This document shows positions 1 to 7,574 of a DNA stretch of 39,762 nucleotides, in pieces. This stretch comes from CAXQZU01 sp964228555. GTDB lineage: Bacteria > Planctomycetota > PLA2 > JAEUHO01. Both the position numbers and the translations under genes were made by a program. The stretch is taken from contig CAXQZU010000027.1 in NCBI GenBank assembly GCA_964228555.1, positions 1-39,762 of the forward strand. Direction: 5' to 3'. The notes below the pieces were generated by a model. That model was not told the origin of the DNA and made no database searches. It worked only from the letters and a program-made list of their open reading frames with translations. Position 1 is the stretch's first letter. The number at the start of each line of letters is the position of its first letter.

Positions 1-89
1 ACGTGATCAGCTGCCTGCCTGTCTCTCCGCCGGCCACGCCCTCGACCCCGCCCCCGGACGACACGGCAGCCCAGCCGGACGCCGCCTGA
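1..89 (+). CDS. C-terminal tail of an unidentified protein (partial)
   Basis: An open frame enters from the left edge (codons in phase with base 3) and stops at the TGA at 87-89. About 28 residues are visible. They are rich in Pro, Ala, Thr and Asp with no domain motif, which would suit the disordered tail of a larger protein encoded upstream. The next gene starts 47 bases later on the same strand. No function can be assigned. The composition could also arise by chance in such GC-rich DNA, so the call rests on the position and the clean stop. Confidence 0.4.
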   Translation, partial: VISCLPVSPPATPSTPPPDDTAAQPDAA

Positions 90-136
90 GGCGCGGCCGC
101 GAGGGAACAGAGGCCGCCCATGTAGAACAGGGTCCC

Positions 137-871
137 ATGCGCCGCATCGCCCTGCGCCTGTGCCTGGCGTCCATCACGGCCAGCGCGGTCGTGGGCGTGG
201 TGATCCTGCTGTCGGCCGGCGAGATGGGCGCCACCGAGGGCCGCATCCTGGCCACGACGCTATGCCTCTCGGGCGCCAGCGTGCTGGGCATGGCCTGCGT
301 GCCGGCCGTGGAGCGGCGCAGGCTGGCCTGGGTGCCGCGCGCCGGGCTCGCCTGCGCGGTGCTGGCCGCCGTGCTGGGGATCATCAGCGTCTGGGTGGAG
401 GGCATCCGGGCCGAAGCCTGGTGGAAGGCGCTGGGCAGCCTGTGCGTGCTGGCCTGCTGCGGTGCGCACGCCAGCCTGCTGGCGCTTGCCGCCCCGCCCG
501 CGCGCCAGGCGTGGCTTCAGCCTGCAGCCTACGCCTGCAACTCCCTGCTCTGCTCGTCGGTGCTGGGCATGATCTGGACGGAGGCCGAGGGCGACCTCGG
601 CTGGCGCATCGTGGGAGCGCTCGCCATCCTGCTGGCTGCCCTCACGCTGCTGGTGCCATTGGTGAGGCGCATGGCGCCCGCGGCACGTGAGACGACCGCC
701 CACGCGGCGGACCCCACGGGGCGCCTCCCCCCGGGCAGCCCCCCCACCACGGCATCCCACGGGAACATGCCCCGGGCACGCCACTGCCCCGCCTGCGGGG
801 CCTCGCTGTCGCGGCCCGACGCCTGCGGGGCGTGCGACGCTCGCTTCACCGTGGACTTCACGCCCCGCTGA
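137..871 (+). CDS. six-helix membrane protein with C-terminal zinc ribbon
   Basis: A 244-residue protein of unknown function. Hydrophobic segments at about residues 8-28, 38-56, 68-87, 96-118, 127-146 and 153-177 predict six membrane helices, several rich in Gly and Cys. A Pro-rich linker (about 180-210) leads to a C-terminal CPACG ... CGACD pair of CxxC knuckles, the pattern of a small zinc ribbon that would face the cytoplasm. A weak hexamer TAGAAC at 123-128 lies 8 bases before the ATG, so translation may be near-leaderless. I see no Shine-Dalgarno sequence. I do not recognise the family. A zinc-ribbon membrane protein could be a sensor or assembly factor, but that is only a guess. Confidence 0.75.
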   Translation: MRRIALRLCLASITASAVVGVVILLSAGEMGATEGRILATTLCLSGASVLGMACVPAVERRRLAWVPRAGLACAVLAAVLGIISVWVEGIRAEAWWKALGSLCVLACCGAHASLLALAAPPARQAWLQPAAYACNSLLCSSVLGMIWTEAEGDLGWRIVGALAILLAALTLLVPLVRRMAPAARETTAHAADPTGRLPPGSPPTTASHGNMPRARHCPACGASLSRPDACGACDARFTVDFTPR

Positions 872-878
872 CCGCACC

Positions 879-898
879 CCCCGCCCTCCAAGGCGGGG
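879..898 (+). terminator. hairpin after the zinc-ribbon membrane protein
   Basis: A perfect 7-bp stem CCCCGCC / GGCGGGG with a 6-base loop starts 7 bases after the stop codon. No T-run follows, so it would be a GC-type stem-loop terminator or mRNA 3' end stabiliser rather than a classical intrinsic terminator. Confidence 0.4.
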
Positions 899-1021
899 CC
901 TCGGGTCGTCCATGACCTGGGGTCCCGTGTCATCCGCGCTGCGTCGGCTCGCGGGCGAGGCGTCGGCACGGCCGACACGCATGGAAGGGCTGCGCGGGCG
1001 TCGCTCGTCGGGTCCGCGTGG

Positions 1022-1027
1022 TAGCCT
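1022..1027 (+). promoter_or_regulatory. -10 hexamer TAGCCT
   Basis: Matches the TANNNT pattern seen before most genes here. It sits 85 bases before the ATG at 1113, giving an untranslated leader of roughly 75-80 bases. No -35 element is evident. Confidence 0.35.
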
Positions 1028-1112
1028 GCCGCAGCGCAGGACCAGGGGCTCGTGGGGATGCAGCCAGCACCTCGCGCGACCGTCCCGCTGGTGCGCGCCA
1101 GGAGCAGCCACC

Positions 1113-1937
1113 ATGTTGATCCGCATCCCCGACCTCCGCGTGCTCGCCACGCTGGCCAGCCAAGGCGGACACGCAGACGCCACGGGCTGCCGCAGGCCGG
1201 GCGAGGAGCACGTGCTGGGCACCGCCTCCTTCGCACAGGCGCTGGCACTGCCACGGCGCGAGACGATGCCCATGCGGCCCCTGATCGCGGCCGTCTTGGC
1301 AGCAATCCAGCCCGCGCTGTGCGAGGCGGCGCGGGCCGCCTCGATGTGCCCGCTGCCGCAGCAGGTCACGCTGCCGGGCACCGACTCCAAGCCCGAGGGG
1401 CTGCGCATGCCGGAGGGCTGGGGCCCTGCGTCCGAGGCGCCGCCGGGGCCGCCGCCCCGCTTCGTGAGGCTGCTGGCCGACCTCGCGGGAGGAACACGCG
1501 TCAGCGACGACGACCTGCACGCCAGCGCGGCCGCACTGATCGCTGCCGTGCAGCTGCTGGAGATGGTGGGCTGCCGCGTCGAGGTGGCCTGCGGCATGGC
1601 GTGGGCGCAGCCAACCCTCGACGCCGAGACGGTGCTGGAGGTGCAGGTGAAGCTCAAGGATGTGGGCGAGCGCCTGGTCCCGGAGCGCTTGGCGCTGGGG
1701 CTGGCCCACCGGGCCATCCCGCAGCGACTGATGGCTGCCGTGGCGGAACAGCACGGCTGCCACCCCGGCACGGCATCCCCCACGGAGCTCGGCGAGCCAG
1801 CAGCCGCCGACTGGGTAGCGATGATCGAGCGCCACGACCATGACCGGCTGGCCGCGTCGGTGCTCGAACAGGCCCTGCGCATCGCCGTCGAGGCAGGCCT
1901 GGACATCGCGCCGGAGGTCTTCCGTCGCCTGGTGTAA
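1113..1937 (+). CDS. DUF7192-like protein (phage/mobile-element type), tentative
   Basis: A 274-residue soluble protein. I chose the ATG at 1113 because AGGAG at 1100-1104 is well spaced from it; the open frame extends further upstream but without a ribosome binding site. The layout recalls DUF7192 proteins of actinobacteriophages and integrative elements. An N-terminal stretch with a 'TASFAQAL' motif leads to a central helix (AAALIAAVQLLE), then a strand with 'GCRVEV', and a 'LEVQVKLKDVGERL' strand followed by 'ERLALGLAHRAIPQRL'. This is pattern memory, not a database match. The function of that family is unknown. No integrase, terminase or structural phage gene lies nearby, so if the assignment holds this is a lone cargo or remnant gene. 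Confidence 0.6.
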   Translation: MLIRIPDLRVLATLASQGGHADATGCRRPGEEHVLGTASFAQALALPRRETMPMRPLIAAVLAAIQPALCEAARAASMCPLPQQVTLPGTDSKPEGLRMPEGWGPASEAPPGPPPRFVRLLADLAGGTRVSDDDLHASAAALIAAVQLLEMVGCRVEVACGMAWAQPTLDAETVLEVQVKLKDVGERLVPERLALGLAHRAIPQRLMAAVAEQHGCHPGTASPTELGEPAAADWVAMIERHDHDRLAASVLEQALRIAVEAGLDIAPEVFRRLV

Positions 1938-2010
1938 GCCGTCCTGCCCGTGGGGCCGCCTGCGGCGCCGGGCGAGGCGGCCCGGGGCTGGCCGAGCAGG
2001 CCCGACGCGC

Positions 2011-2016
2011 TAGGCT
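2011..2016 (+). promoter_or_regulatory. -10 hexamer TAGGCT of the cyclophilin gene
   Basis: TAGGCT ends 23 bases before the ATG at 2040, predicting a leader of about 16 bases that contains the GGGAGG ribosome binding site at 2028-2033. This supports the start at 2040 over the more upstream in-frame starts. Confidence 0.55.
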
Positions 2017-2039
2017 GCGCGGGCCCCGGGAGGCCTGCC

Positions 2040-2786
2040 ATGGCGTTGAACACGCGCGTCCTGTCCTTCGTGCCCGTGTTGCTCGTGCCCGTGCTGCTGG
2101 TGACGGTCCTGGGCTTGGCCGGCTGTGGCAGCACGCCGGAGCCTGAGGCCGGCGGCAGCGGCGCGCTCCCCGGCCGGCCGGCGCCGCTGCGCGTGGGCAA
2201 CCCCATCGCCGAGGCTGACGAGTTCATCGCCGCGCGCCACCTCAAGCCCGGCGGAGGCGCGTGGCGCGAGACGCTGCCGGCGCCCGTCCAGTTCGGCTTC
2301 CCGGAGAAGCAGCGGGTCACCTGGCGCCTGGAGACGACCAAGGGCGTGATGGAGTTCGGGCTGTGGCACGAGGTGGCGCCTCTGCACGTGAGCATGATCG
2401 TCTACCTCACGCGGCTGGGCTTCTACGACGGGCTGCGCTTCCACCGCGTGATCCAGGGCTTCATGGCCCAGGGCGGCTGCCCGCGCGGCAACGGCAGCGG
2501 CTGGCCGGGCTTCAAGCTGCCGCTGGAGCTCAAGCCGGGCGTGGGGCACGGCAAGATGGGCACGCTGAGCACGGCGAACATGGGCCCCAACAGCGACGGC
2601 TCGCAGTTCTTCATCACCTTCCGGCCCACGCCCGAGCTGGACCGCCAGTACACGGCCTTCGGCGAGATCACGGCCGGGCTGGACGTGCTGCGCGCCTTCG
2701 AGGCCGTGGCCGCCCCTCCGCGTGCGCGCAGCAGCGAGCCGCGCGAGCCGCTCCTGATCACGAAGGCCAGCGTCGAGCTGCGCTGA
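2040..2786 (+). CDS. cyclophilin-type peptidyl-prolyl isomerase lipoprotein
   Basis: A 248-residue lipoprotein that should catalyse cis-trans isomerisation of Xaa-Pro bonds in the periplasm. A hydrophobic signal sequence ends in the lipobox LGLAGC (Cys29). After a linker, the cyclophilin domain (about 85-245) shows FHRVIQGFMAQGG with the catalytic Arg, a GxGxG-like turn after it, and STANMGPNSDGSQFFIT with the substrate-binding Gln-Phe-Phe. The later LDRQYTAFGEI motif carries Tyr where many members have His. The start is set by GGGAGG (2028-2033) and the TAGGCT hexamer. The gene converges with the permease gene, 33 bases away. Confidence 0.93.
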   Translation: MALNTRVLSFVPVLLVPVLLVTVLGLAGCGSTPEPEAGGSGALPGRPAPLRVGNPIAEADEFIAARHLKPGGGAWRETLPAPVQFGFPEKQRVTWRLETTKGVMEFGLWHEVAPLHVSMIVYLTRLGFYDGLRFHRVIQGFMAQGGCPRGNGSGWPGFKLPLELKPGVGHGKMGTLSTANMGPNSDGSQFFITFRPTPELDRQYTAFGEITAGLDVLRAFEAVAAPPRARSSEPREPLLITKASVELR

Positions 2787-2819
2787 CAGGCATCGGGCGC
2801 GCGCTGCCGTCCGCTCGCC

Positions 2820-3800
2820 TCAAGCCCACAGCGAGGCCAGCTCGACGTAGAGCGGGATGCCCAGCGTGAGGTTGAACGGGAAGGTGATGCCCAGCGAGGT
2901 GGTGAGGTAGTAGGCCGGGTTGGCCTCGGGGAGGGCCATGCGCACGGCCGCGGGGGCCGCGATGTAGGAGGCGCTCGCGGTCATCGCCCCCAGCACCGCG
3001 CAGCCCCCCACCGAGAGGCCGGCCAGCGAGCCCGCCAGCACGCCCAGCGCACCATGCAGCACGGGCGCCACGAGTGCGAAGGCGCACAGGAACGGTCCGG
3101 CCTCGCGCAAGTGGCGCAGGTGCTGGCCGGCCACGAGGCCCAAGTCCAGCAGGAAGAGCATGAGCACGCCCTGGAAAGGCTCCACGAAGAAGGGCTCCAC
3201 GCGGTCGAGGCCCGCCGGGCCGCACGCCAGTCCCACCGCCATGCCACCCAGCAGCAGCAGCACGCTCTTGCCGCTGAGCACATGGCCGACGACGACGCGC
3301 GTGGGGCGGTCTTGCCGTCCCCCGTGCGCCAGCGCGAGGGCCACGAGGATGGCCGGCACCTCCAGCAGGGCCACCAGGCCCGGGAAGAAGCCCTCCACCT
3401 GCCAGCCCAGCGCGTCCACGTACGCGAGCGCGGCGAGGAAGGTGACGGCCGACACCGACCCGTAGTGTGCTGCCACCGCCGCGGCGTCGATGCGCGAGAG
3501 CCCGCCCAGCCGGCGCAACGCCCCGTAGGCCGTGAAGGGCGTCAGCACGCCGAGGCCGACCGTGGCCAGCGCAGGCAGCACGAGGCGGCCCAGCGGCGCA
3601 TCCGCCAGCGAGGCCCCGCCCTTGAGGCCGATGGCCAGGAGGAGGTAGATGCTCATGGCCGAGGTGGCTGCCTCGGGGAAGCGCAAGTCGCTGCGCACCA
3701 GCACGGCCAGCAGGCCCAGCAGGAACGCCAGCGTCACGGGCGAGAGCAGGTTGGCCAGCATCAGCGCGCCGGGGTCGGCCTGGGCGAGCAGGGACAGCAT
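2820..3800 (-). CDS. sbtA: SbtA-type sodium-dependent bicarbonate permease
   Basis: A 326-residue inner-membrane protein with about ten hydrophobic segments. It matches the Sbt_1 family, whose founder in cyanobacteria imports bicarbonate driven by sodium. Signature stretches are AAHYGSVSAVTF around residue 120, EVPAILVALALA around 155, and near the C-terminus SASYIAAPAAVRMALPEAN followed by LTTSLGITFPFN. The length is slightly below the cyanobacterial protein (about 370). No PII-like SbtB partner gene is adjacent. The gene diverges from a winged-helix regulator, and the AT-rich gap between them may hold shared control sites. A candidate -10, TAGTTT, lies on the minus strand at 3863-3868. The substrate may differ in a heterotroph, so transport of bicarbonate is inferred from the family. 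Confidence 0.88.
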   Translation of the reverse strand: MLSLLAQADPGALMLANLLSPVTLAFLLGLLAVLVRSDLRFPEAATSAMSIYLLLAIGLKGGASLADAPLGRLVLPALATVGLGVLTPFTAYGALRRLGGLSRIDAAAVAAHYGSVSAVTFLAALAYVDALGWQVEGFFPGLVALLEVPAILVALALAHGGRQDRPTRVVVGHVLSGKSVLLLLGGMAVGLACGPAGLDRVEPFFVEPFQGVLMLFLLDLGLVAGQHLRHLREAGPFLCAFALVAPVLHGALGVLAGSLAGLSVGGCAVLGAMTASASYIAAPAAVRMALPEANPAYYLTTSLGITFPFNLTLGIPLYVELASLWA

Positions 3801-3868
3801 GCGGGGCGACGCTCCCGGGGTGGCGGGCCCCCGGGGCCCGTATGAGGCTTTTTGATACCTGAAAACTA

Positions 3869-3880
3869 TGTCATGTGACA
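3869..3880. promoter_or_regulatory. inverted repeat TGTCA-TG-TGACA in a divergent promoter region
   Basis: A 5-bp perfect inverted repeat sits in a locally AT-rich island (3841-3880) between the divergent permease and regulator genes. It is 8 bases upstream of the regulator's -10 hexamer and next to the candidate -10 of the permease gene. The position suits an operator for the adjacent winged-helix protein; binding is inferred, not shown. Confidence 0.35.
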
Positions 3881-3888
3881 GGGGACGG

Positions 3889-3894
3889 TAGGGT
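3889..3894 (+). promoter_or_regulatory. leaderless -10 hexamer TAGGGT of the winged-helix gene
   Basis: TAGGGT ends 7 bases before the ATG at 3902. With a start site about 6-7 bases downstream of the hexamer, the mRNA would begin at or next to the start codon. This favours 3902 over the upstream in-frame GTG at 3875. Confidence 0.5.
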
Positions 3895-3901
3895 GAGGGG
3901 C

Positions 3902-4300
3902 ATGCCCATGCGCCATGGCCCGCCCTCCGAGCGCAACGCCCCGCCGGGCGGCTGGACCTTCCTCACCAACCACGCGCACGTGCTCTTCGTGCTGGCACAG
4001 GACCCGCTGGCACGGCACCGCGACGTGGCGGCGAAGGTCGGCATCACGGAGCGCGCTGTCGTGCGCATCGTGGGCGAGCTGGTCGCGGCGGGCTACGTGA
4101 CGGTGAGGCGCGAGGGCCGGCGCAACCACTACGCCGTCCACGGCGAACGGCCCCTGCGCCACCCCATCGAGCGCCACCGGCGGGCGCAAGACCTCGTGGA
4201 CCTCGTGCTCCACGGCGCGGCGCTGCCCGCCGGGGCGCGCAAGGCGCGCCGGGCCATCAACGCGCGAGGCGGCGGTTCACGTACGCGTCCTCGTCGGTGA
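3902..4300 (+). CDS. winged-helix transcriptional regulator (MarR/ArsR-like)
   Basis: A 132-residue DNA-binding protein. Residues about 20-85 form a winged helix-turn-helix: a lead helix (TNHAHVLFVLAQDP), the helix-turn-helix pair (HRDVAAKVGITERAVVRIVGEL), and a wing (GYVTVRREGRRNHYAVH). The conserved LRHPIERH that follows is typical of a group of short regulators common in high-GC bacteria. It diverges from the bicarbonate permease gene, so it is a candidate local regulator of that gene or of itself. Its last 44 bases overlap, tail to tail, the end of the CHAD-CYTH gene. No effector domain or metal-binding Cys cluster is visible, so what it senses is unknown. Confidence 0.8.
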   Translation: MPMRHGPPSERNAPPGGWTFLTNHAHVLFVLAQDPLARHRDVAAKVGITERAVVRIVGELVAAGYVTVRREGRRNHYAVHGERPLRHPIERHRRAQDLVDLVLHGAALPAGARKARRAINARGGGSRTRPRR

Positions 4301-5663
4301 CCTCGCGCACCACGAAGGGCGCCAGCCAGGCGGGCAGGTCCACGGCCTCGTCGGGCGAGGACAGCTCGACCTCGGCCAGCACGAGGTCGCGATCGAGGAA
4401 CTCGTCGAGCTCCCAGCGCCGGGCGCCTTCCGCCACGACATGCCGGCGCTTCGTGACCCGGCGCCCTTCCGTGAGCGGCCACAGGCGCTCGAAGAGGGGC
4501 TCGCTGCAGGGCTCTTCCAGCTCCGTGCGCACGAGGCCCCGGCCCAGCTTCACCGTGCGCCAGCACTCGACCGCGGCGCCCCGCCGCACGCGACGCACGC
4601 GTTCCTGCAGCACCTCGCCGGGCAGCCAGCCCTGCTCGACCTCCACGCAGGGCGTGCCGGGGGGCAGCGCGGGCAGGGCCCGCAGCAGGTACTTGCGCTC
4701 CACCTCCACGCCCTCGTGCGAGAGCGCCAGCGCCTCCCCGGCAAGGGACTCCACGGCCGCCGCCAGCGCGGCCTGGCCCGGCCCTGCGCGCCACGACTCC
4801 AGCACGCCCTCGGCGCGCGCCAGGCGCTGCTGGGCCACGCGGTGGGCCAAGGCGCCGAGCGCCTCGGCGTGCGCGGGATCGCCCTGCGCGCGGGCGGCCA
4901 TCACCTGCGCCTCCAGCGCCACCGCATCCTGCAGGGCGCCCAGCGCGTCCTGCACGCGCTTGAGGGCCGCGAGCGCCTCCTGGGCGGAGGGCAGGCGGCC
5001 CACCATCGGCTCCAGCAGGTAGCGCAGGCGCTTGCCCTCGATCCGGGCCGCGTGGGCGCCCTCGGCATCGTGCGCACCCTCGATGGCCTCGAGCGCCGAG
5101 ACGAGGGCGGCGGCGTGCTCGCGCAAGCGCGCGGCCAGCACGGGCGCGAAGCGCTCCCGGGCCAGGGGGCCGCGCGCAACCGGCAGCTCGTAGGTCGAGA
5201 GCCGGCGCTCCAGCCGCGCGAGCTGGCGCGCCAGGGGCCGCAGCACCTCGCGCGCGAGGCCGGAGAGGGAGGCACGGGCGCGACCCTCGAGGTGCAGCGC
5301 CAGCCACTGGGCGGCAGCCCGGCCCGCGGCGTCGAGGCCCGAGGCGAGGTCACGGACCTGCGCGGCCCCCACCTCGGCGTCACGTGCCTCGCCCGTGGCA
5401 CGCTGCAGCCGCGAGAGGCGGCGACGGTGGCGGCGCCGCACGCGGCCCTCCAGCCAGGGCGCCCACGAGCGCAGCGCGCTGCGCACCCGCCGCAGCTCGA
5501 CGCGCAGGTCGTGCAGGGCCTCCTCGCTTCCCTGCGCCGCGCCGCCCTCGCCCGAGCCCTCGCACGCCCGCATGGCCGTGCGCAGGCCGTCGATGCGGGC
5601 CAGCACGAGCAGGCGCACGGCCTCGGCCGGCGGGCGCTGCAGCAGGTCGTCGGGCAAGGGCAT
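4257..5663 (-). CDS. CHAD-CYTH domain protein (reversed domain order)
   Basis: A 468-residue cytoplasmic protein. The N-terminal ~280 residues form a CHAD domain: helical, rich in Arg and His, with LHDLRVELRRVRSALRSW and a second half with EGKRLRYLLEP, both positively charged helices that bind polyphosphate. The C-terminal ~180 residues form a CYTH (triphosphate tunnel) domain: VEVERKYLL (the ExExK metal/phosphate motif), then TVKLGRG, RTELEEP, TKRRHVV and VREVTDEDAYVN. Most CYTH-CHAD fusions place CYTH first; here the order is reversed. The start at 5663 is fixed by a TAGGTT hexamer 7 bases upstream. An in-frame ATG at 5720 lies upstream of that promoter and is rejected. The likely role is polyphosphate binding or triphosphate hydrolysis. 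Confidence 0.88.
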   Translation of the reverse strand: MPLPDDLLQRPPAEAVRLLVLARIDGLRTAMRACEGSGEGGAAQGSEEALHDLRVELRRVRSALRSWAPWLEGRVRRRHRRRLSRLQRATGEARDAEVGAAQVRDLASGLDAAGRAAAQWLALHLEGRARASLSGLAREVLRPLARQLARLERRLSTYELPVARGPLARERFAPVLAARLREHAAALVSALEAIEGAHDAEGAHAARIEGKRLRYLLEPMVGRLPSAQEALAALKRVQDALGALQDAVALEAQVMAARAQGDPAHAEALGALAHRVAQQRLARAEGVLESWRAGPGQAALAAAVESLAGEALALSHEGVEVERKYLLRALPALPPGTPCVEVEQGWLPGEVLQERVRRVRRGAAVECWRTVKLGRGLVRTELEEPCSEPLFERLWPLTEGRRVTKRRHVVAEGARRWELDEFLDRDLVLAEVELSSPDEAVDLPAWLAPFVVREVTDEDAYVNRRLAR

Positions 5664-5670
5664 GGGCGCG

Positions 5671-5676
5671 AACCTA
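5671..5676 (-). promoter_or_regulatory. leaderless -10 hexamer TAGGTT of the CHAD-CYTH gene
   Basis: On the minus strand TAGGTT ends 7 bases before the ATG at 5663. No Shine-Dalgarno sequence is possible in that space, consistent with a leaderless transcript. Confidence 0.5.
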
Positions 5677-5735
5677 CGCCCGGGGCCCGGGGCGACACGC
5701 CTTGGCCGAGGCGTCTTCACATTCCTGCGGGGGGC

Positions 5736-7448
5736 TCAGCGCGGGGCGGCCCGGCCCGAGAGGCCCACGAGGCGCAGCTCGCGCTCCTCGGCCTCGAGCC
5801 CGTACTGCACGATGCCGCGCACCGCACCCCCACCCACCACGGCGGCCGTGCCCTGACGAGGCACGATCAAGAGCCGGTCGTAGGCCGTGCGGGCCAGTTC
5901 CGTGGCCAGCTGCTCCAGCTCGGGCAGGCGTCCAGCCAGCGCCGCGCGCGCCCCGGGCTGCGCGACGGCGGGCAGGTAGCCCAGCACCTCGCGCTCGGGC
6001 GCGAGGCGCAGGCCGCCCGCTCCCTGGCGGTAGGTGGCCGCGAGGCTGGCCTCCAGCCACACCCGCAGGTGCCCGGGCACGCCAGCCGCGAAGGGGTCGG
6101 TGGGCAGCGGCGGCAGCACGAGGTCCTGCGGGAAGGGCTCCACCACCCAGCGCGCGAACACGAAGGAGAGCGCGCCGCCGCCGGTGTAGAGCGTGGTGGC
6201 AACCTTGCCCACGACCGCGTTCTCGCGCACGAGGAACACGTCCAGCTGCAGCGTGGTGGGCTGCACGCGCTGCACCTCGGGGAACATCTGCTGCAGCGGC
6301 GTCACCTGCACCGCCAGCTCGCGCACGTCGCGCTCGCGCCGGACCATGAAGGCGGGCAGCGTGGCCACGCCCCGGAGCGCGTCCAGCAGGCTCTTGCCCA
6401 GCGCCTGCGCCCACGTCGCGAAGGCACGGTCGGAGGCAGCCACCGCGGCCGCCGGCGCTCCCTCGTGGCGACCGGCGTAGGTGGGCAGGGGCTCGACGCC
6501 GGCGGGCGCCGGGGTCGCGGTGCGGGCCTTGCCCTCGTCGATGTCCTCGAGCACCAGCTCGAAGGACCCGGGCTGGTTGGCGCCCTCGTCGCCCCACGCC
6601 GACTTGCGCGGCGCGATGGGCGCCAGCGCGGCGGCGGGCTCCCCCACCGGCAACGCACGGCCCTGCACCTGCACCAGCAGCAGGCGCGGCACGCGCGTGC
6701 GCTCCACGCCGCCCTCCATGGTGCGCCGGCCCAGCGTGGGCGCGCGGAAGCCCAGCTTCACGCCCGAGACGCCCCCGCGATAGAGCATGTCGAGGCAGGT
6801 GAGCACGTGCTGGGTGGGCAGGTTGGCGTCCAGGCTCACCTCCGCCACCACCGGGCCGAAGCGCTCCACCGCCTGCTGCGCCGCCAGCCACAGCCGACGC
6901 GGGTTGCTCTCCTCGGGTCCCTCGGTGCGGTCCAGCCGCACGGCCAGGCGGCGGGCCTGCGCCGGCGCGCCGGCGGCTGCGGGCTCGACCGCACTGGCAG
7001 GCAGGAAGATGGGGAAGCCCATCACGCTGCCGCCCTGCTCGGCGCGCACCTGCACGCCCACGCGGAAGATGCCGGCCTGCTGGCAGGCGATGTGCACGCG
7101 AGCCACCGACAGGAAGGGGTTCCAGGCCGAGGACACCACCCACACCTCGTGACGGCCGGGCCCCCCCTGCGTGGTGCCGGCCCGCTGCTTGAGCAGGGTG
7201 ACCAGGGCCGGCTCGTCGATCACCTCGGTGCCGCCGTCCACGCGGTATGCGCCCAGCACGCCCACCTGCACCACCGTGGTGCTGCTGCCGCCGATCGGGG
7301 CGCACGTGCCCACGAGGGGCAGGTCTGCGGCCTTGACGTCCGGCACCCGGTCGTCCGCGCAGGCCGGGCGCAAGCCCCGGGTGAGCAGGCCCGGGAGCAG
7401 CAGCAGGGCAGCCAGCAGGGCCGGCACGACGACGAGGTTGCGGCGCAT
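5736..7448 (-). CDS. secreted protein with two tandem ExbD/TolR-like segments
   Basis: A 570-residue exported protein. Residues 1-31 are a signal peptide (basic start, long Leu/Ala core, cleavage near ACA-DD). Residues about 60-140 resemble the periplasmic part of ExbD/TolR: 'GAYRVDGG', a helix 'EPALVTLLKQRA', a strand 'EVWVVSSA', then 'VHIACQQAGIFRVGVQV'. Residues about 175-245 repeat the plan with 'VAEVSLDANLPTQHVLTCLDMLYRGGVSGVKLGF' features. True ExbD has one N-terminal membrane anchor with a conserved Asp; this protein lacks that anchor. The C-terminal ~250 residues are unassigned. The gene diverges from an M1 aminopeptidase. GGAGG precedes the ATG and a TAGACT hexamer lies 24 bases upstream. 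ExbD-like is my reading of the pattern; the function is unknown. Confidence 0.75.
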   Translation of the reverse strand: MRRNLVVVPALLAALLLLPGLLTRGLRPACADDRVPDVKAADLPLVGTCAPIGGSSTTVVQVGVLGAYRVDGGTEVIDEPALVTLLKQRAGTTQGGPGRHEVWVVSSAWNPFLSVARVHIACQQAGIFRVGVQVRAEQGGSVMGFPIFLPASAVEPAAAGAPAQARRLAVRLDRTEGPEESNPRRLWLAAQQAVERFGPVVAEVSLDANLPTQHVLTCLDMLYRGGVSGVKLGFRAPTLGRRTMEGGVERTRVPRLLLVQVQGRALPVGEPAAALAPIAPRKSAWGDEGANQPGSFELVLEDIDEGKARTATPAPAGVEPLPTYAGRHEGAPAAAVAASDRAFATWAQALGKSLLDALRGVATLPAFMVRRERDVRELAVQVTPLQQMFPEVQRVQPTTLQLDVFLVRENAVVGKVATTLYTGGGALSFVFARWVVEPFPQDLVLPPLPTDPFAAGVPGHLRVWLEASLAATYRQGAGGLRLAPEREVLGYLPAVAQPGARAALAGRLPELEQLATELARTAYDRLLIVPRQGTAAVVGGGAVRGIVQYGLEAEERELRLVGLSGRAAPR

Positions 7449-7472
7449 GAGGCCTCCAGCGGTGCGCGCAGG

Positions 7473-7478
7473 AGTCTA
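7473..7478 (-). promoter_or_regulatory. -10 hexamer TAGACT (minus strand)
   Basis: Ends 24 bases before the ATG at 7448, giving a leader of about 18 bases that contains GGAGG. It forms a divergent pair with the TAGCAT at 7544-7549. Confidence 0.5.
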
Positions 7479-7543
7479 GCCGCCACGCCTGCGAGCCGGG
7501 CACCGGCCGCCGGCGGCCCCTGCCCAGCGCGGGTCCCGCGCCG

Positions 7544-7549
7544 TAGCAT
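7544..7549 (+). promoter_or_regulatory. -10 hexamer TAGCAT of the M1 aminopeptidase gene
   Basis: Ends 25 bases before the ATG at 7575. The predicted leader carries GGAG at 7564-7567. It supports the start at 7575 rather than any upstream position in the long open frame. Confidence 0.55.
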
Positions 7550-7574
7550 CCCCACGCCCCGCTGGAGCCCACGC

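Noticed and set aside
4440..7574. Open frame of over 1,000 codons running into the M1 aminopeptidase
   Set aside because: It is antisense to the CHAD-CYTH and ExbD-like genes, has the His/Arg/Gln/Gly-rich composition of shadow frames and no domain; the peptidase start is fixed at 7575 by GGAG and TAGCAT.
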